Below, piece after piece: positions 1-11,363 of a DNA stretch of 64,000 nucleotides. Origin of the DNA: Cephalotus follicularis (taxonomy: Eukaryota; Streptophyta; Magnoliopsida; Oxalidales; Cephalotaceae); contig BDDD01000171.1 of NCBI GenBank assembly GCA_001972305.1, positions 713,944-777,943 on the forward strand, read 5' to 3'. Numbering within the stretch: the first letter of the stretch is position 1; every line of letters begins with the position of its first letter. A program made the translations under genes and the position numbers. Below the pieces are notes generated by a model. The model had not been told where the DNA came from and made no database searches. It saw nothing but the letters and a program-made list of their open reading frames with translations.

Positions 1-115
1 TGTCCCATCGGTTGCACACTTACCTAAAAGATCGGTTGTGCTTTTATTGGTCATGTCCACTTCATGCATCACTTTTTATCCGCGATCAAACTGACATTTT
101 TAGGGATAAATATTA
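1..115. other. Host flank left of solo LTR S1
   Basis: This short AT-rich stretch has no recognisable coding sequence. Its last five bases (TATTA, 111-115) are the left target-site duplication of the solo LTR that follows. Before that insertion it was continuous with the sequence from 4883, upstream of the PMD gene relic. Confidence 0.6.
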
Positions 116-1440
116 TGTCACACCCCGTTTTCATTTTAACACATGGTTATCAGTTAATCCAGCATTTACCAATCATCAAAATTTAAAAACTTTGCGGAAG
201 CATTCAATCATACTGGATTATATAAAATTTAGCATACATACGCAGCCCATACTATGTGCTTAAGCTTAATACAGTACATATTATATAATACATATGGAAA
301 ATGTAAATATAACAACGAAGTATGAATTTATTACATTACAACTTAACAACCTTAACACAAAGAAAGAAGCCTCCAAGTATAGCTTCAGCAGCACATCTCC
401 AATCTCCTTGTCACTATGAAATTGTAGGTATTAGCCTTTGTCCTCACTCGGCTAAGTAAGAAATATGCATGAGAATGAATATATGTCTGTAATCATGCAT
501 GCCAGTTTATTTAAAAACAGTATATATATAAGCAACAATTATCATTCATACCCCACAATGGTACAAACAATCAAACCACTGGATGTCCGAAGACCACTGA
601 TGGGTGTCACATGTTGCTAACTCCTAGCATAAACTGCGCACAACCTAACTACCACCATGCACTCCGATGATGACAGAAAAGGTAAACACTTATTGCCGCA
701 CTTGGTGGGAAATCACTCGCGATCTGCGTTGCAGATAAATTTGGTGAATAAGCTCTAGCCAACACTCATGGCACATAGGCTAACCACCGCAGCCAGTGAT
801 ACACTCCGATCACTAGACCGATGGAAACTAGCAGAGACAAATAGTACAGCCCGATATAGCAATATTACATATATGATATGTAGTATAACCGTAGTTTTCT
901 TTTGAGAAAACAGTAAAACAGTTCGATAAAATCTCATTTTGAGAAAATAGTAAAACACTTCAATAAGTTCCCATTTTGAGAGAACAGTATCAATACACTG
1001 AGTTTTCATTTAAGAAAACAATAAAACACTGCAGTAGTTCTCACTTGGAGAATCAGTACAATAACACTAGGTTTTCTTTAAAACATTAGTTGAAAACCTT
1101 AAATTATGCATATAGCATTCGATAATTGAAATCCTTGAAATCACTCTAGAACAGTAGTATTTATGAAATACTTTGATAGATATACGATATCTATAGCAGT
1201 AGCAATAGCAATATATAATTGCATAACAGTAAGACTATCAGTTCAAGGGTTCAACAATAACATAAACAGTACACTCAATTCAATTTAGGAATTCAAACAG
1301 TAGATACAAAGCCGCCCAAATCCTATATTATGATTACACCAGGCAGAGAATGATTGTGGAAATCATCATCTATGGAAGCCAGTGTAATTTCCATGAATTT
1401 AATCTAAACAGTGCATTAAAGCATTGACAGTTTCCTATAA

Positions 1441-1580
1441 AGCGTCGCTGGTTATATATAAAGCGTCGATAGTATATCCAAAGCTTTGACAGTGTTCAAG
1501 CGTCTAAGCGTCGATCATTTCACTTAAAGCGTCGACCATTTGCTCTTAAGTGTCGACGGTCACTACTTAAGCGTCGGCGC
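1441..1580. repeat. Palindrome-core array, AGCGTCGACG dialect (S1, array 1)
   Basis: About seven variants of AAGCGTCGAC[G/C] follow each other at roughly 20-30 base intervals with unrelated spacers. The core GTCGAC is a self-complementary 6-mer. Variants such as GCGTCGATC and GTGTCGACGG differ mainly at CpG positions. Confidence 0.75.
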
Positions 1581-1698
1581 TTTCTATCGACCAGACAATT
1601 TCCAGAAGAATAGAGCATGCATTTCATCACTCAATTTAACTCAAACAACATCATAAAATCACACATAAATCATGTCCACATGAAATACATGCTATATG

Positions 1699-3871
1699 TG
1701 TTAGATAGGATGACTCGACAATCCATTGGATGGGTTTTCGTATTATATCTATCTATGTATATAAATAATCTTATTCCTGATATATGACACGTGCTAATTT
1801 ATTTATATGTTTAGAATAGCAATATCACTTATGTTTTATCACATAATCGAAGTAGCTAATATAAACCTACTTACATTTGTGATGCCGTGACATAAAGTTG
1901 GATGACAAGCATGGAAGTACTGAGATTGGCTACCTTATTCCTTATGTCAAGTTAGTTCCAAGTCATAGGTTCACTTTGTGGGCATTAGTGAACCGGATAG
2001 ACTTGCGCGCATGTTGCCTACTCATGGAATTGGAGGATGGATTCTCTCACTACCATATGTGTTGGACACTAGGGAAAATACGGGGTGCGCACTGAGAGCG
2101 TGTACACTGAACTGGACCCGCCTAGGAGACACTGTCTAGATAGTCACTATCCTCGTGTCAGTAGAGACTCCTACTTGTTACGGTTTTGTATAAGTGTTAG
2201 TCACTTAGCGAGTTCTCAAACTCGTCTTATCCTTAGACCTGAGTGGCTGCTCTATATTGTATGGAGACGGTTATGCTTTGATCTCTACCTTACCCAGTTC
2301 TTGCGCAGGGTTGGCAATCGGGTGGTCTTTGGGCTATATGAATATAAGTGAGTGCGCAATAAGGGATTGTCACACCTGAGTGAATGTGATCGGCTCTATT
2401 ATGGTCTGATTGTACTTTAGACTTATGAAATCCTTGGCCAATGTTGAGGTAGATTGGAAATTAGATTTCCAGAGAGTCTGCCAAAGGTCCTAGTAATAAT
2501 CAGATATTTTAGCCATTGAGGTATTATCTAGGGTTGACACGTATCCTTACCCTAGACCTCAATCGGGGCCAAGTATGACAAGGGATTATAGTACACACGA
2601 ACCGATGACCTAGAAAGTCTCACGTTACGGAGGTGTGTAATAAATTATGAAAAATTAATTAGATTAATTTTTCATCTAGATAATATGGGATATTATTCCG
2701 GGAGCATTTGGAATGGTTTAACCGAACCCTAGGGGTATTTCGTTAATTTATGAACACCACCGATATTAACTGAGATTTTAAAGGGTCCTTGTCCAGTTAT
2801 GATCAGTACATTAATATGTTGGACATATTAAGTCTTGGTGTATTTTATAAAATCAAATATCGGTTAAGTAGATCTTGTATTTTGTGGAAACACATTTGCT
2901 TGATCTTAGTTAATCAATATTAGAAGGGATAAAATGAGTTGGACTCATTTAAGAATTAGACTCTATTTGCCTAATCAGCTTGTCTAAGCGTCGACGCCTT
3001 CTGGGAAAGCATCGACGCTCAACACTTGAAACGCATAGTGTTATTACATATAAGTGTCGGCGCTATTCCAAGACGTCGACGCTTTGTGCGCGACGTGGGA
3101 TAGTCCAGAACGTGCACACTTTCTCTTTCTCCTCAACCTCCCATTACCAGCCACTACCCACGATGTTCTCCCCTCTCTGTATGATAAGGGGCACTCTTAG
3201 ATCGTGGTTCCATGATTCCTTAGAGGTAGGAACATGATCAAGGAGAGAGGGGGAGGTTAAGCGTATAGGAGAGAGAGAAAAGGGGCTGGTAAAAAAAAAG
3301 GCATTCAAGGATAGCAATATTGAGAGCAACTTCGCTGTGAAAACTGTGAGAGGCTCTCTGGTTTTCTGAGTAATCCATTCTGTGATTTAAACACCAAGTT
3401 TGTAGCTTATCTAGGGCGGATTGACATTGACAACCCTTGTCAATACCAATGCATCATTTGTGGCATTGCGAGAGAAAGTGAGTGAAAACACAGGCTGTTT
3501 TTCTCCTTGATTGTTGCTGGTCTGGAGTTGTTGTTGCTGGGAGCAGTAGCAGTACATATTGGAGGACATTGAGGGAGTCTTCACAAGATTGAAGCGGCAA
3601 AGACGAAGGAGCCTACACCTGACGGTATAAACTCCATGTCTCCCTCTCTTGTTGCCATGCTTGTGTGTCACCAGTGCATGCTATGGTGACACCAATTCAA
3701 CTATAGTGATGATGTGGTGACCCTTGTGTGTTGAGATTTTGTTTAAATGGACTTGTTTTGTATGGTTTAGGGTGTTTATTTCGCTGCCATGTTTATCTTT
3801 AAAGTTTTGTTTTGCACCCTATACACCTAAGTCCATTTTTGGCTCCGGAGATGGTTATACCATTTCCATCA
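1699..3871. mobile_element. LTR-like insertion I1 nested in S1
   Basis: Compared with related LTRs (41230-41290, 45100-45160), S1 is interrupted between '...CATGCTATATG' and 'TTCAAAATCATGTCATA'. The inserted 2173 bp starts TGTTAGATAG and ends CCATCA, giving TG..CA ends. It is flanked by ATATG (1694-1698) and AAATG (3872-3876), a 4/5 match that would be an aged target duplication. There is no convincing ORF, so it may be a solo LTR, perhaps of a Copia-like family since TGTTAG is a common Copia start. It contains its own GTCGAC-core array (2984-3094). Orientation is unknown. Confidence 0.6.
2984..3094. repeat. Palindrome-core array inside I1
   Basis: About four copies (AAGCGTCGACGCC, AAGCATCGACGC, AAGTGTCGGCGC, AAGACGTCGACGC) repeat the GTCGAC-core motif seen in the surrounding Gypsy LTR, but in an insertion with different termini and different flanking sequence. 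Confidence 0.7.
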
Positions 3872-4514
3872 AAATGTTCAAAATCATGTCATACCACGTA
3901 CCTCAATTCGCTATACCAAAATAAATTGTGTGATTCTTTTCTTTTAACTCCAAGTTCCTCCAATTCCCAACAACTTTCACAATTCTAGCAATTCAATCTA
4001 TAGATGCATGTTAACAGTACGTATGGGGAATGAAATCAGTATATACACACCACTGATTAATTCTAACAACAATTAAACACAAAACAAGAAGCTTACCAGG
4101 TAATTTCAAGCTTCAAAACTCCACTGTTACCTCCCACTTTCAACATGTAACTTCAAATGATTTCCTTTCTTTCCAATCAATTTCTATCATTCTAGTTACT
4201 CACTCACAACTGATATAAATGGGGTTTCATATCAGTGTTTCAGAAACTCTATTAACTCAAATGGTTATCATTTTCCTTTCTCTCTCTTTCTACTGTTTTC
4301 CTCCTTTGTTTTCTTTCTTTTGTTCTTATTTAATCATTTCTTGAAGAGACAGGTGTTGAAGACTCTTGCAAGACACCAATCTTACCTTCAGTAGCTGGTG
4401 AGGACACGTTTTGGCATTCTGGACACGTCCCAAAACACCTGCCATGCAAAGGAATCATTCCAACGCCATTTCTCTGTTTTAATTTACGCGTAGCACACAT
4501 CTGCCACTGTGCAA

Positions 4515-4665
4515 AGTGTTGACGGTATGCTCTTTGGCATCGACGGTTAGCGCCCCATAATTATGTTCTCATCGACACGTGTTGCATACGTGTTTATGCC
4601 CAAAGCCTTGATGGTATTCCCTTGGCGTCGACGGTTAGATACCAAGCGTCGATGGTTGGCGTTGG
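4515..4665. repeat. Palindrome-core array (S1, array 2)
   Basis: About seven variants (GTGTTGACGG, GGCATCGACGG, CATCGACACG, GGCGTCGACGG, AAGCGTCGATGG and others) follow one another about 360 bases from the LTR's 5' end, read on the minus strand. This is the promoter-side array by comparison with element C. Confidence 0.7.
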
Positions 4666-5159
4666 GCATCATCGGTTTGGCGCCAGAATTCGTTTCTTTA
4701 AATTTCTATAATCCAACTTCCAATTTCTTTCAATTTAGTCCTTCAATTCATTCAATTAACTCCAACAACCAAAATTAGCTCAAAGAAAAAGGACAATTAA
4801 ACACGAACCCTAATTCAATGTATATTTAATCCATTAATTGTACAAAATTCATCGAATTAAAAATTTCGGTTATTACATATTATCCCCCTCATTTAATCCA
4901 TTTAAAAGAAATAGATAAAATGATTAGGCTTCCTTTTCATACTTCAAAACAAAAGATAATTTTTTTTCCGGTTTTAAAATTCAAATCAACACTCATAAAA
5001 ACCCAATTCCCAAGCAAATATGGCTGCCTTATTAAAAGCTAGTCAGATAGTCTTTTCTCCTCATCTCTTTTACATCAACTGAAGTACCATCTTCCAAAAC
5101 GCTACCTGCCAAATACCCTAGCCCCTGATATTTTCGTTAGTCATTACCAAAATTTTCCC

Positions 5160-5438
5160 ATGGCTGCAAAAAAGTCTCCAAGCAAATCTCTGGCAAAAAT
5201 AATTGATGAAGTCATAGAAATTGAAGAAGACAACTTTGATGACCAGGTACAAATCCTTCATAACTCATTTTCTTGGTCTTGTTTTTAAATATGAAACAAA
5301 ACCTAACCTAAACCTCTATTACCCTCGGCCACTAAATGAAGCCTTTCCTCTCCTGCTCAACATACTCAATTGGAGTGGTTGGACTCATGATCCCCTAAAG
5401 GAGTGGCCATGGTATAACAATGAGGATTGGGTTACTTG
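5160..5438 (+). pseudogene. Plant mobile domain (PMD) gene relic, 5' part
   Basis: An ATG at 5160 opens a frame reading MAAKKSPSKSLAKIIDEVIE..., rich in Lys and Glu, up to CAG|GTACAAATCC near 5247, which looks like a 5' splice site. Further on, 5287-5437 encodes a Trp/Pro-rich stretch (YYPRPLNEAFP, then WSGWTHDPLKEWPWYNNEDW). Element A starts at 5439 and cuts the gene. The homologous remainder is at 24832-26888, where PMD-type motifs are clearer. PMD proteins are a plant family found both as host genes and in transposons. The link between the two halves is an inference from position and composition, because no TSD of A could be confirmed. The AT-rich bases 4883-5159 before it have no other feature and may hold the promoter. 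Confidence 0.5.
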
Positions 5439-8017
5439 TGTAACGACCCACATTAATTTTGGGTAAATTAATGTTTGGGCCTTGGGGAAATTTTTTTTCC
5501 TCCTTGGTTGTGGTTTGTTTGGGCTCTTTTCCTTGGATATATGTTGGTTTGGTTTGGGCTTGGTGGAGGCCCAAAGGTTTGATGTGGTTAAGAGATAAGA
5601 GTTGTTTAGATGGTGTTGGGATAGGTGCAAAGCTTGCTTAGGAAGCTTGATAGTTGACTTCGGCATATATCATATCCATCTTTTCACGCCTGAAGAAGCA
5701 TTTGGGAGAGTGAGCTTTCATCTTTCATCTTTCTTCTTGATCTTTCGCCTGAAGCTTTGAGCGCTGTTTGAGGTTGGAACATTCTTTCACCCGTCTACGT
5801 GTCTAGCAGGTGAGTGTCCTCCTTAGTACGTTTTGGTGCGTTGCATGGTTGGTACAGGCACGATCTTTGAGGCCTAGGAAGAGCTTCGCCGTGGTTTTCA
5901 TGGTTGTATGTGGTTCTTGCATAGCTTCAGAGATGTTGTTCATGGTAGCTAAGCGTTGTTGTGTGTTGGTCTTGCAGAGGAAGATCTACGCACGGATCCC
6001 ACGCAACAATGAAACTAGCTGAGAAAGCTGTTGATACTAGCGAGTGGGATGTTCTTCTTTCTATCAATTGATAACTGAGAGTTTATTGTTTATATGTCCT
6101 TCCATGATATTATCTTTGGCTAGGATTTCTTCTCCTGTCATCTTGTTGATATTGCATGTGAATACTGTTGTTTTCGAGCTGAAGGCTCAATGCCCGGGTT
6201 GAACTTGTTGTTTCCCCTTTTGTTTAAGTATTCATGCTTTATTTGATATCATGTGTTGTTGTCCTTGGGTACTGGTTACTGGGTGCTGGTTACTTGGTTA
6301 TGTATGAGATTGCTGACACGAGATGGTCTAAGTGGTGATACACTTACCTATGAGCCGAGCTTCTCCTTTGTTATCTCATCAAGGGTGGAGCTGAGCGGTG
6401 ATTCGCGGGCTCCTTGGACAATATTAACGCTATGTGATTGCTGATGAGCTAGCTTCTCGATCGAGGTTCACCTGGTGTAGTGCTGAGCTCCTGATTGCCG
6501 ACGGGGGTGGGCTTTCGTAGCCCCTCGATCGAGGTTCATGTAGCGAGGTGCGCCAACGTGTGATTTTCCAGGGGAGGAGAGCTTGCGTAGCCCTTCAACC
6601 GATGTTCATACGGTGCTCTAGAAGTGGGTATCTATATGAGTATATGAGGGATGTGTTCAGTCCTGTAGCCAATGACCGCATTGATAGAACGTCAACGGAG
6701 TTGTTATTTATGCTGTCGAGGTGGTTCCGGCTATGGAAGTGTGTGAGTTTGATGTGTTCAAGTGCGTGTGTGGAATGTGTTTGTGATTGATATAGTACCA
6801 GTAGTCCCCTTGAGAATTGTTTGTCCTTAGAGTTGATCTTTTGTTGATCCTTGGATCCCTGGCATGTTCTGACATATAAATTGTTGTTTATCTTCTTTCC
6901 TTGAGGTCAATCATTGAGTTGGTAGCTCTGACGTCTCCTCGGGCTTTCTTTTTTCATTGATATCCTTGTATATTTTCACCCCTGCCTTGTTTTGTTGAGC
7001 AGTGGTTATGGGTTATCCCCAGCCCAGTTGGGGTAGGGCACGTTCACCTTGACTCTTGGCACCCCGGTGGAAGTGGGTTTACCCAGGATATTCCTTGATC
7101 TTAATCACTAGTCAGTTGGCCTAATCCCCTCTCAGTTTTGTGTGCAGAGGGAGTGGGGTAGCAGTGTTCTTGAGATCCACTAAGGACAGCTTGTTGAGAG
7201 AGGTAGACGTCGGACGCAGCACCTTAGGATGGCTCCTATGACACTGGCACCTTCATGCATTTGGGGACATTCATGGGGTTTTTGTATAGATTTGTTGATG
7301 TCTATATGTTGTAAAACCTTCTTGTAAACATGTGTATTTTACTTTTGGATGTTGTGTGTCCTTGGCAATTTGCCCGGGACCGTGTATATAATTCTCTTTT
7401 TTTGTGTACTTGTTGTTTATGTTGTTTTCCCAGACATGGCATTGTTTTTGCTTAGTGTTTAGGTATGCAGGGACGGCGTATGAGTTCAGGGGTTGTTTGA
7501 CCCTAGGTAGAGGAGCAGGTCTCCCCAGGCCTGGCATTGGTGAAACATCAGTGTTTCTCCTTGGGCCCTTCTGTGCATGGCACCTCTGCTGAGATGCCGG
7601 GGGAGGGGTGGCTTTGGTCTCGGTTGGTCTAACCTTAGGTTGACTTCGCAGCTCGGGTTGGTTAACCTAAGATGGGGTCTAGTGGTGTCCCTGGGCATGC
7701 CATAGGCGTTAAGTGGGTATAAGCAGTTTTCCTTAGTTTTGTCCGACCTCCCGACCTCGGACCAGCTTGGTCCCTGGAGACGTTTTGGTAGGTGATCCCT
7801 GGTGGATCCCCTAGGTACCTGGCCGGGGTGAGATTACACCTCCGTAGTGTAATTTGAGTGTTGGTGGGACCTCGGGTGGTTGTCCCATGTGCTTGGCATT
7901 TGTCCCCGGGCCCTTGTGTTGATCCCAGGCTTAGCCTTTTGTTGAACATTGTTGTTTTCCTGTTCTCGGGCATAACCTGGTTTGTATGGGTCATGCCCTG
8001 GGGAGGACATGCCCGGG
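5439..8017 (+). repeat. 5' LTR of element A, truncated
   Basis: It aligns base by base with 14976-15485, 18124-18267 and 22361 to about 24300, for example at GGCACCCCGGT(A/G)GAAGTGGG near 7060 and 23330. The alignment stops abruptly at 8017 after ACATGCCCGGGGG. The remaining roughly 490 bases of LTR and the PBS are absent. ORFs in this stretch are not conserved between the two copies and are taken as noise. Confidence 0.85.
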
Positions 8018-8675
8018 GGTCAGTATGTCCACAAAGGACCACAACAGTCAGGCAGTATATGTAACGCCGCCAACTCCTGGCCCCACACTACACTCCCACT
8101 TTGGTCCCTGCTCCAGGCGACCAAGAGAGGCAACAATACAGTACAGTGAGTCACCCAGCCAACTCCTGGACCCTAGGTCAACCCTACCACTAGCCGGCGC
8201 TGGCAGTCTCCGCCATGCAACTAGTGGCTCAATCACAAACACAGCACAATTGACAGAGCAACAATGAGCAAACAGTGAATCCAGGCAGTAAACAGTGCAG
8301 TAACAGTACAGTGGTGATCATTTAGATCGACAACAGGCAATTCTCTTTTCAAATATTTTAAAAGTGATAATATTTGAAAATATATTTTTCAGTAGTTGAA
8401 TTACCTTGAACAAATCAGTAGTGTAAATCGTTTATCAGTTCGCTTGAAAATATGTTATTAACCAATACATATTTTCATACTACAAATAGCATATTCCGAG
8501 CTCACATATCCATTTCTAAATATCATATCTTTAGAAATCATAAACAATTTACAAATAATACACAAACAGGCAGTAAGCAGTGTATGTGCAATGCATACAA
8601 ATGCTCAAATTCACCCTAACAGGAATCGGGATCGTTTCGTATCGTTAGATTAAGAAACCTCCAAACAGTACCCAA

Positions 8676-9003
8676 AAGACGTCGATGTCTATCAAAAGGT
8701 GTCGATGTCTTTGTCCATTAACGTCGATGTCGAAGTCCTTAGTGTCAGCGCGTTCTGCTGTCTAAAGACGTCGATGTCCATCATACGCATCGACGCTCAA
8801 GGTCTGGAACCTTAAAACGTCAGCGTATTGCTTACAGCGTCGACGTGCTAAGGTGGGAACCTTAGGCGTCGACGTGTAACATGTCAAAACCCAGGCAGGT
8901 ATCCTAAGGCGTCGATGTCCTTCCAAAGACGTTGATCCGTTTCACATCAGTAACCAAAAAAAAGACCCAAAGATGTCGATGTTATCAAAAGGCGTCGACG
9001 TGT
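8676..9003. repeat. Palindrome-core array, GACGTCGATGTC dialect
   Basis: A dozen or so variants of AAGACGTCGATGTCTT / GGCGTCGACGTG / AACGTCGATGTCG lie at 20-35 base intervals. Ideal copies are palindromic over more than 12 bases. Many carry TCGATG for TCGACG, as expected from CpG decay. Confidence 0.75.
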
Positions 9004-9765
9004 TTCGCGTAACAATCGTCTTCTTCCTCACGACATAACAGACAGTGGCCATTACAAACCATATCCACGCACAATAACAGGTAATCAAGGCAGTAAACCC
9101 ACATGCAGATACACATCACATATCTAGCATATTATGGCATCAATCCAGTGAACAAAATCAACTCAATAATCATGCATTTCATACACCAAACTATAGACCA
9201 TGCATGAATATTAATCTCAAGGTTACAGTTATGGCTTCCCCTACCTTTTGTTCCGCATTAGGAACTAGAAAGTCCACCTTTTTGCATTCCAAACTGGTCA
9301 CGGCAGCCTCTAGGTCCCTGCCGTTGCTGCAAGCCACCAGTTCTAAGCTCCAAGCTCCAACCAAGTTCAATAATGGTTCTCCTTCACTCTCTGTTTTCTT
9401 ACACTGGTGTTTCAGCCGAACCAGGGATGAAGAGAACAGGCATTTTATGCAAGTCTCACATCTCTCTTCCCTCTCTGGCCCGTTGCATGCATCTCACAGG
9501 CTCCATTTCCCATTCTTCCCTCTTTCCCAGCTCTGCCTCACTTCTTCTGCAGGAGCAGACGTTGAAGGTGGCACCACAGCCTGCATGCACACCCAAGTGT
9601 CATGCCCTTCCTTCCATTCTAGCATCTGCATGCCTGGCGTCAAGCTAGCATGCTCAACACGTATCATCCACGTCCCAAGGCTCCTGCAAAAGGCCCTAAA
9701 AAGTTCCCCTTTGCACGTTATTTGTCAGCAGAGTAACGTGCCTGACATTCGATGTTAATGCATTG

Positions 9766-9914
9766 ACGTCTTCTTAAAAGACGTCGACGTCTTTTCCCTT
9801 TTTACACGAGGGCTTCGATGTTTTCGCCTGCATCGATGTGCATGTGCATGCAGTTACGTGCGCCCCTTGCTTGAAGGACGTCGATGTGATTCTAAAGGCG
9901 TCGACGTGTTTCTC
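9766..9914. repeat. Palindrome-core array (second array of the 8018-10085 LTR)
   Basis: Six or so variants (AAAAGACGTCGACGTCTTTT near 9777, GGCTTCGATG, GCATCGATGTG, GGACGTCGATGTG, AGGCGTCGACGTG) lie near the LTR's 5' end, read on the minus strand. This mirrors the promoter-side array of other LTRs here. Confidence 0.72.
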
Positions 9915-10160
9915 CAAAAACAACGCCGTTTTACCCTTTAAACATTCCTTTAACATTTTATTCCAAAATTTAACATTATTATGGTTTGGAAAACATCATC
10001 AAAGCCTTGGAAATCCACTCTTTTATTAATTTCACAATAAAAACACATTACATTGCGAAATTACAACATAGGGAAATCCGTTACACTTTTGGGGTATGCA
10101 TGTATTGCATTTCTTGTAGTATACATGTTAGTGATGTCCTAATCTTGCATGTGAAGGTAG

Positions 10161-11363
10161 ATGGTGCCTCCGCGTGAAACTCAAGAAAGTGGCGTGTGTA
10201 GGGGACGAGGGGTCTCCCCAGCCAGAGGACGTGGTCAGGGTAGAGGAAGAGAGACCTCCCCACCACATGTGGATCAAGAACTGCCTCCGGTAGGACCTGG
10301 TGTGCAGGTTAACACTGGGGTGGTTGAACAAGAGACTGGACCAGCTGTGGCAGCTGAAGTCCTGGCAGCGTAGTTAGCAGCGCAGGTTCCTCCTCCGATT
10401 GGTACAGCTGGTCAAGCAGAGTGGATGCAGTTTGCTACAATTATAGCATAAGCTTTGAGTGGTTCTCTACCTCAAGCTTTACCAGTGGAACGTCTGCAAC
10501 ATTTAGGTGCTACAACTTTTGAGGGAATGGATGATCCAGCGGATGCAGAGGCATGGCTGAATCATCTTGAGATGCTCTTTGTACAGATGGGAGTTTCTGA
10601 TGACTCACGCGTTGGACTTGCCATCTTCTTGGTAAGGAAGAATGCTCTTCGTTGGTGGGAAGCTCTCCAAGCCAGGCATACTGATGATGCTATGATAACT
10701 TGGGATGTCTTCAAGCGGGAGTTCCGTCAGTACTTCTTCCTGGCTACCTTCGTGAAGGGGAAGATGAGAGAGTTTCTGCATCAACGTCAGGGGAGTATGA
10801 CCGTAACTCAGTATGAATACCGTTTTATGGAGTTGTCTCATTTTGCTCTGGCTTTGGTTGCAGACCAAGAGGAGAGATGTGAGAAATTCTTGGATGGGTT
10901 GAATCCCGAGGTGAGGCATACTGTGGCAACAACCAACTAGACTGTCTTTGGAGATATGGTGGAATCTGCCAAGAGGGTTGAGCAGGGTATCATGGAACAG
11001 AGGAACCGCCAGGAAAGGGGACAGAAGAGAGATGGGCAGCAGTCTACTCAAGGGGAGGATTCTGCTCGAGGACAAGGGAAACGAAGGAAACGGTACCCCA
11101 ACCACCAAGTTGATGGTGGAAACCGGGGACAGGCCAGGACTGATGGCCACGGGACATTTTCTTCGCAGCAGACGAGTCCTCCTACAGCCAGTGGTGCACA
11201 GGAGAGTAGGCACCAGGGCTCTTCAGTTTCTCAATAGCCTCCTAAGTGCTAGAAGTGTGCTCGCTTCCACTTTGGCAACTGCAAGACAGATACAAGTGAA
11301 TGCTTCTAGTGTGGCCAGGTTGGGCACTTCAAGAGAAACTGTCCACAAGTTCAGCAGACCACG
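10161..11363 (+). pseudogene. Gag region of element A (degenerate)
   Basis: The ATG at 10161 opens an Arg/Gly-rich N-terminus (RGRGVSPARGRGQGRGRE), followed by a typical plant Gypsy gag core (AEAWLNHLEMLF..., ALRWWEALQ, FKREFRQYFF, at about 10540-10760) and one CCHC zinc knuckle ([11 protein letters not shown], about 11310-11343). Gag forms the virus-like particle and binds RNA. The frame is held from 10161 into pol but is broken by in-frame stops at 10371, 10449, 10938, 11235, 11250 and 11307; the last lies inside the zinc knuckle. Five of these six are TAG and one is TAA, mostly where a Gln is expected. Confidence 0.85.

Larger units (their letters stand above)
116..4877 (-). mobile_element. 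Solo LTR S1 (Gypsy, Tekay-like type) with a nested insertion
   Basis: On the + strand the unit starts TGTCACACCCCG and ends TTATTACA, so read on the minus strand it runs TGTAATAA...GGTGTGACA, the usual TG..CA form. It is flanked by a perfect 5-bp duplication TATTA at 111-115 and 4878-4882. No gag-pol lies between the ends, so this is one LTR left by recombination between two LTRs. Without the nested 2.2 kb insertion (1699-3871) it is about 2.6 kb, the same size as the LTRs of elements C and D. It shares with them the block reading TAGCCTTTGTCCTCACTCGGC (near 433) and the TTGCGGAAGCA block (near 190). The short ORFs inside it are chance frames. Confidence 0.88.
8018..10085 (-). mobile_element. 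Truncated minus-strand LTR inside element A
   Basis: Read on the minus strand from 10085 it begins TGTAACGGATTTCCC and follows the same order of blocks as the 5' LTR of element C (55647-58328). These are the leader with AAAGGTAGGGGAAG (near 9235-9250), the TATA-like GCATAAAA (near 9441), and the GGCCAGGAGTTGGCGGCGTTACATATACTG block near 8060-8095. It ends at 8018 inside the LTR, lacking the last roughly 670 bases seen in C. The left junction abuts a truncated A LTR, so both partners lost sequence there. The largest ORF (9204-9758) overlaps this leader and is not conserved. Confidence 0.75.

Noticed and set aside
1898-2351. Two overlapping short ORFs in insertion I1
   Set aside because: Short, no recognisable motifs, and the insertion has LTR-like ends without coding capacity.
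7662-8042. 126-codon minus-strand ORF and its 121-codon counterpart at 23940-24305
   Set aside because: Both copies lie antisense in the LTRs of A and look similar only because the LTRs are homologous. No start context, domain or frame-preserving pattern was seen.
9204-9758. 184-codon plus-strand ORF
   Set aside because: It lies across the leader of a minus-strand LTR, is not kept in related LTRs (D, C, 46520-49052) and shows no domain-like pattern.
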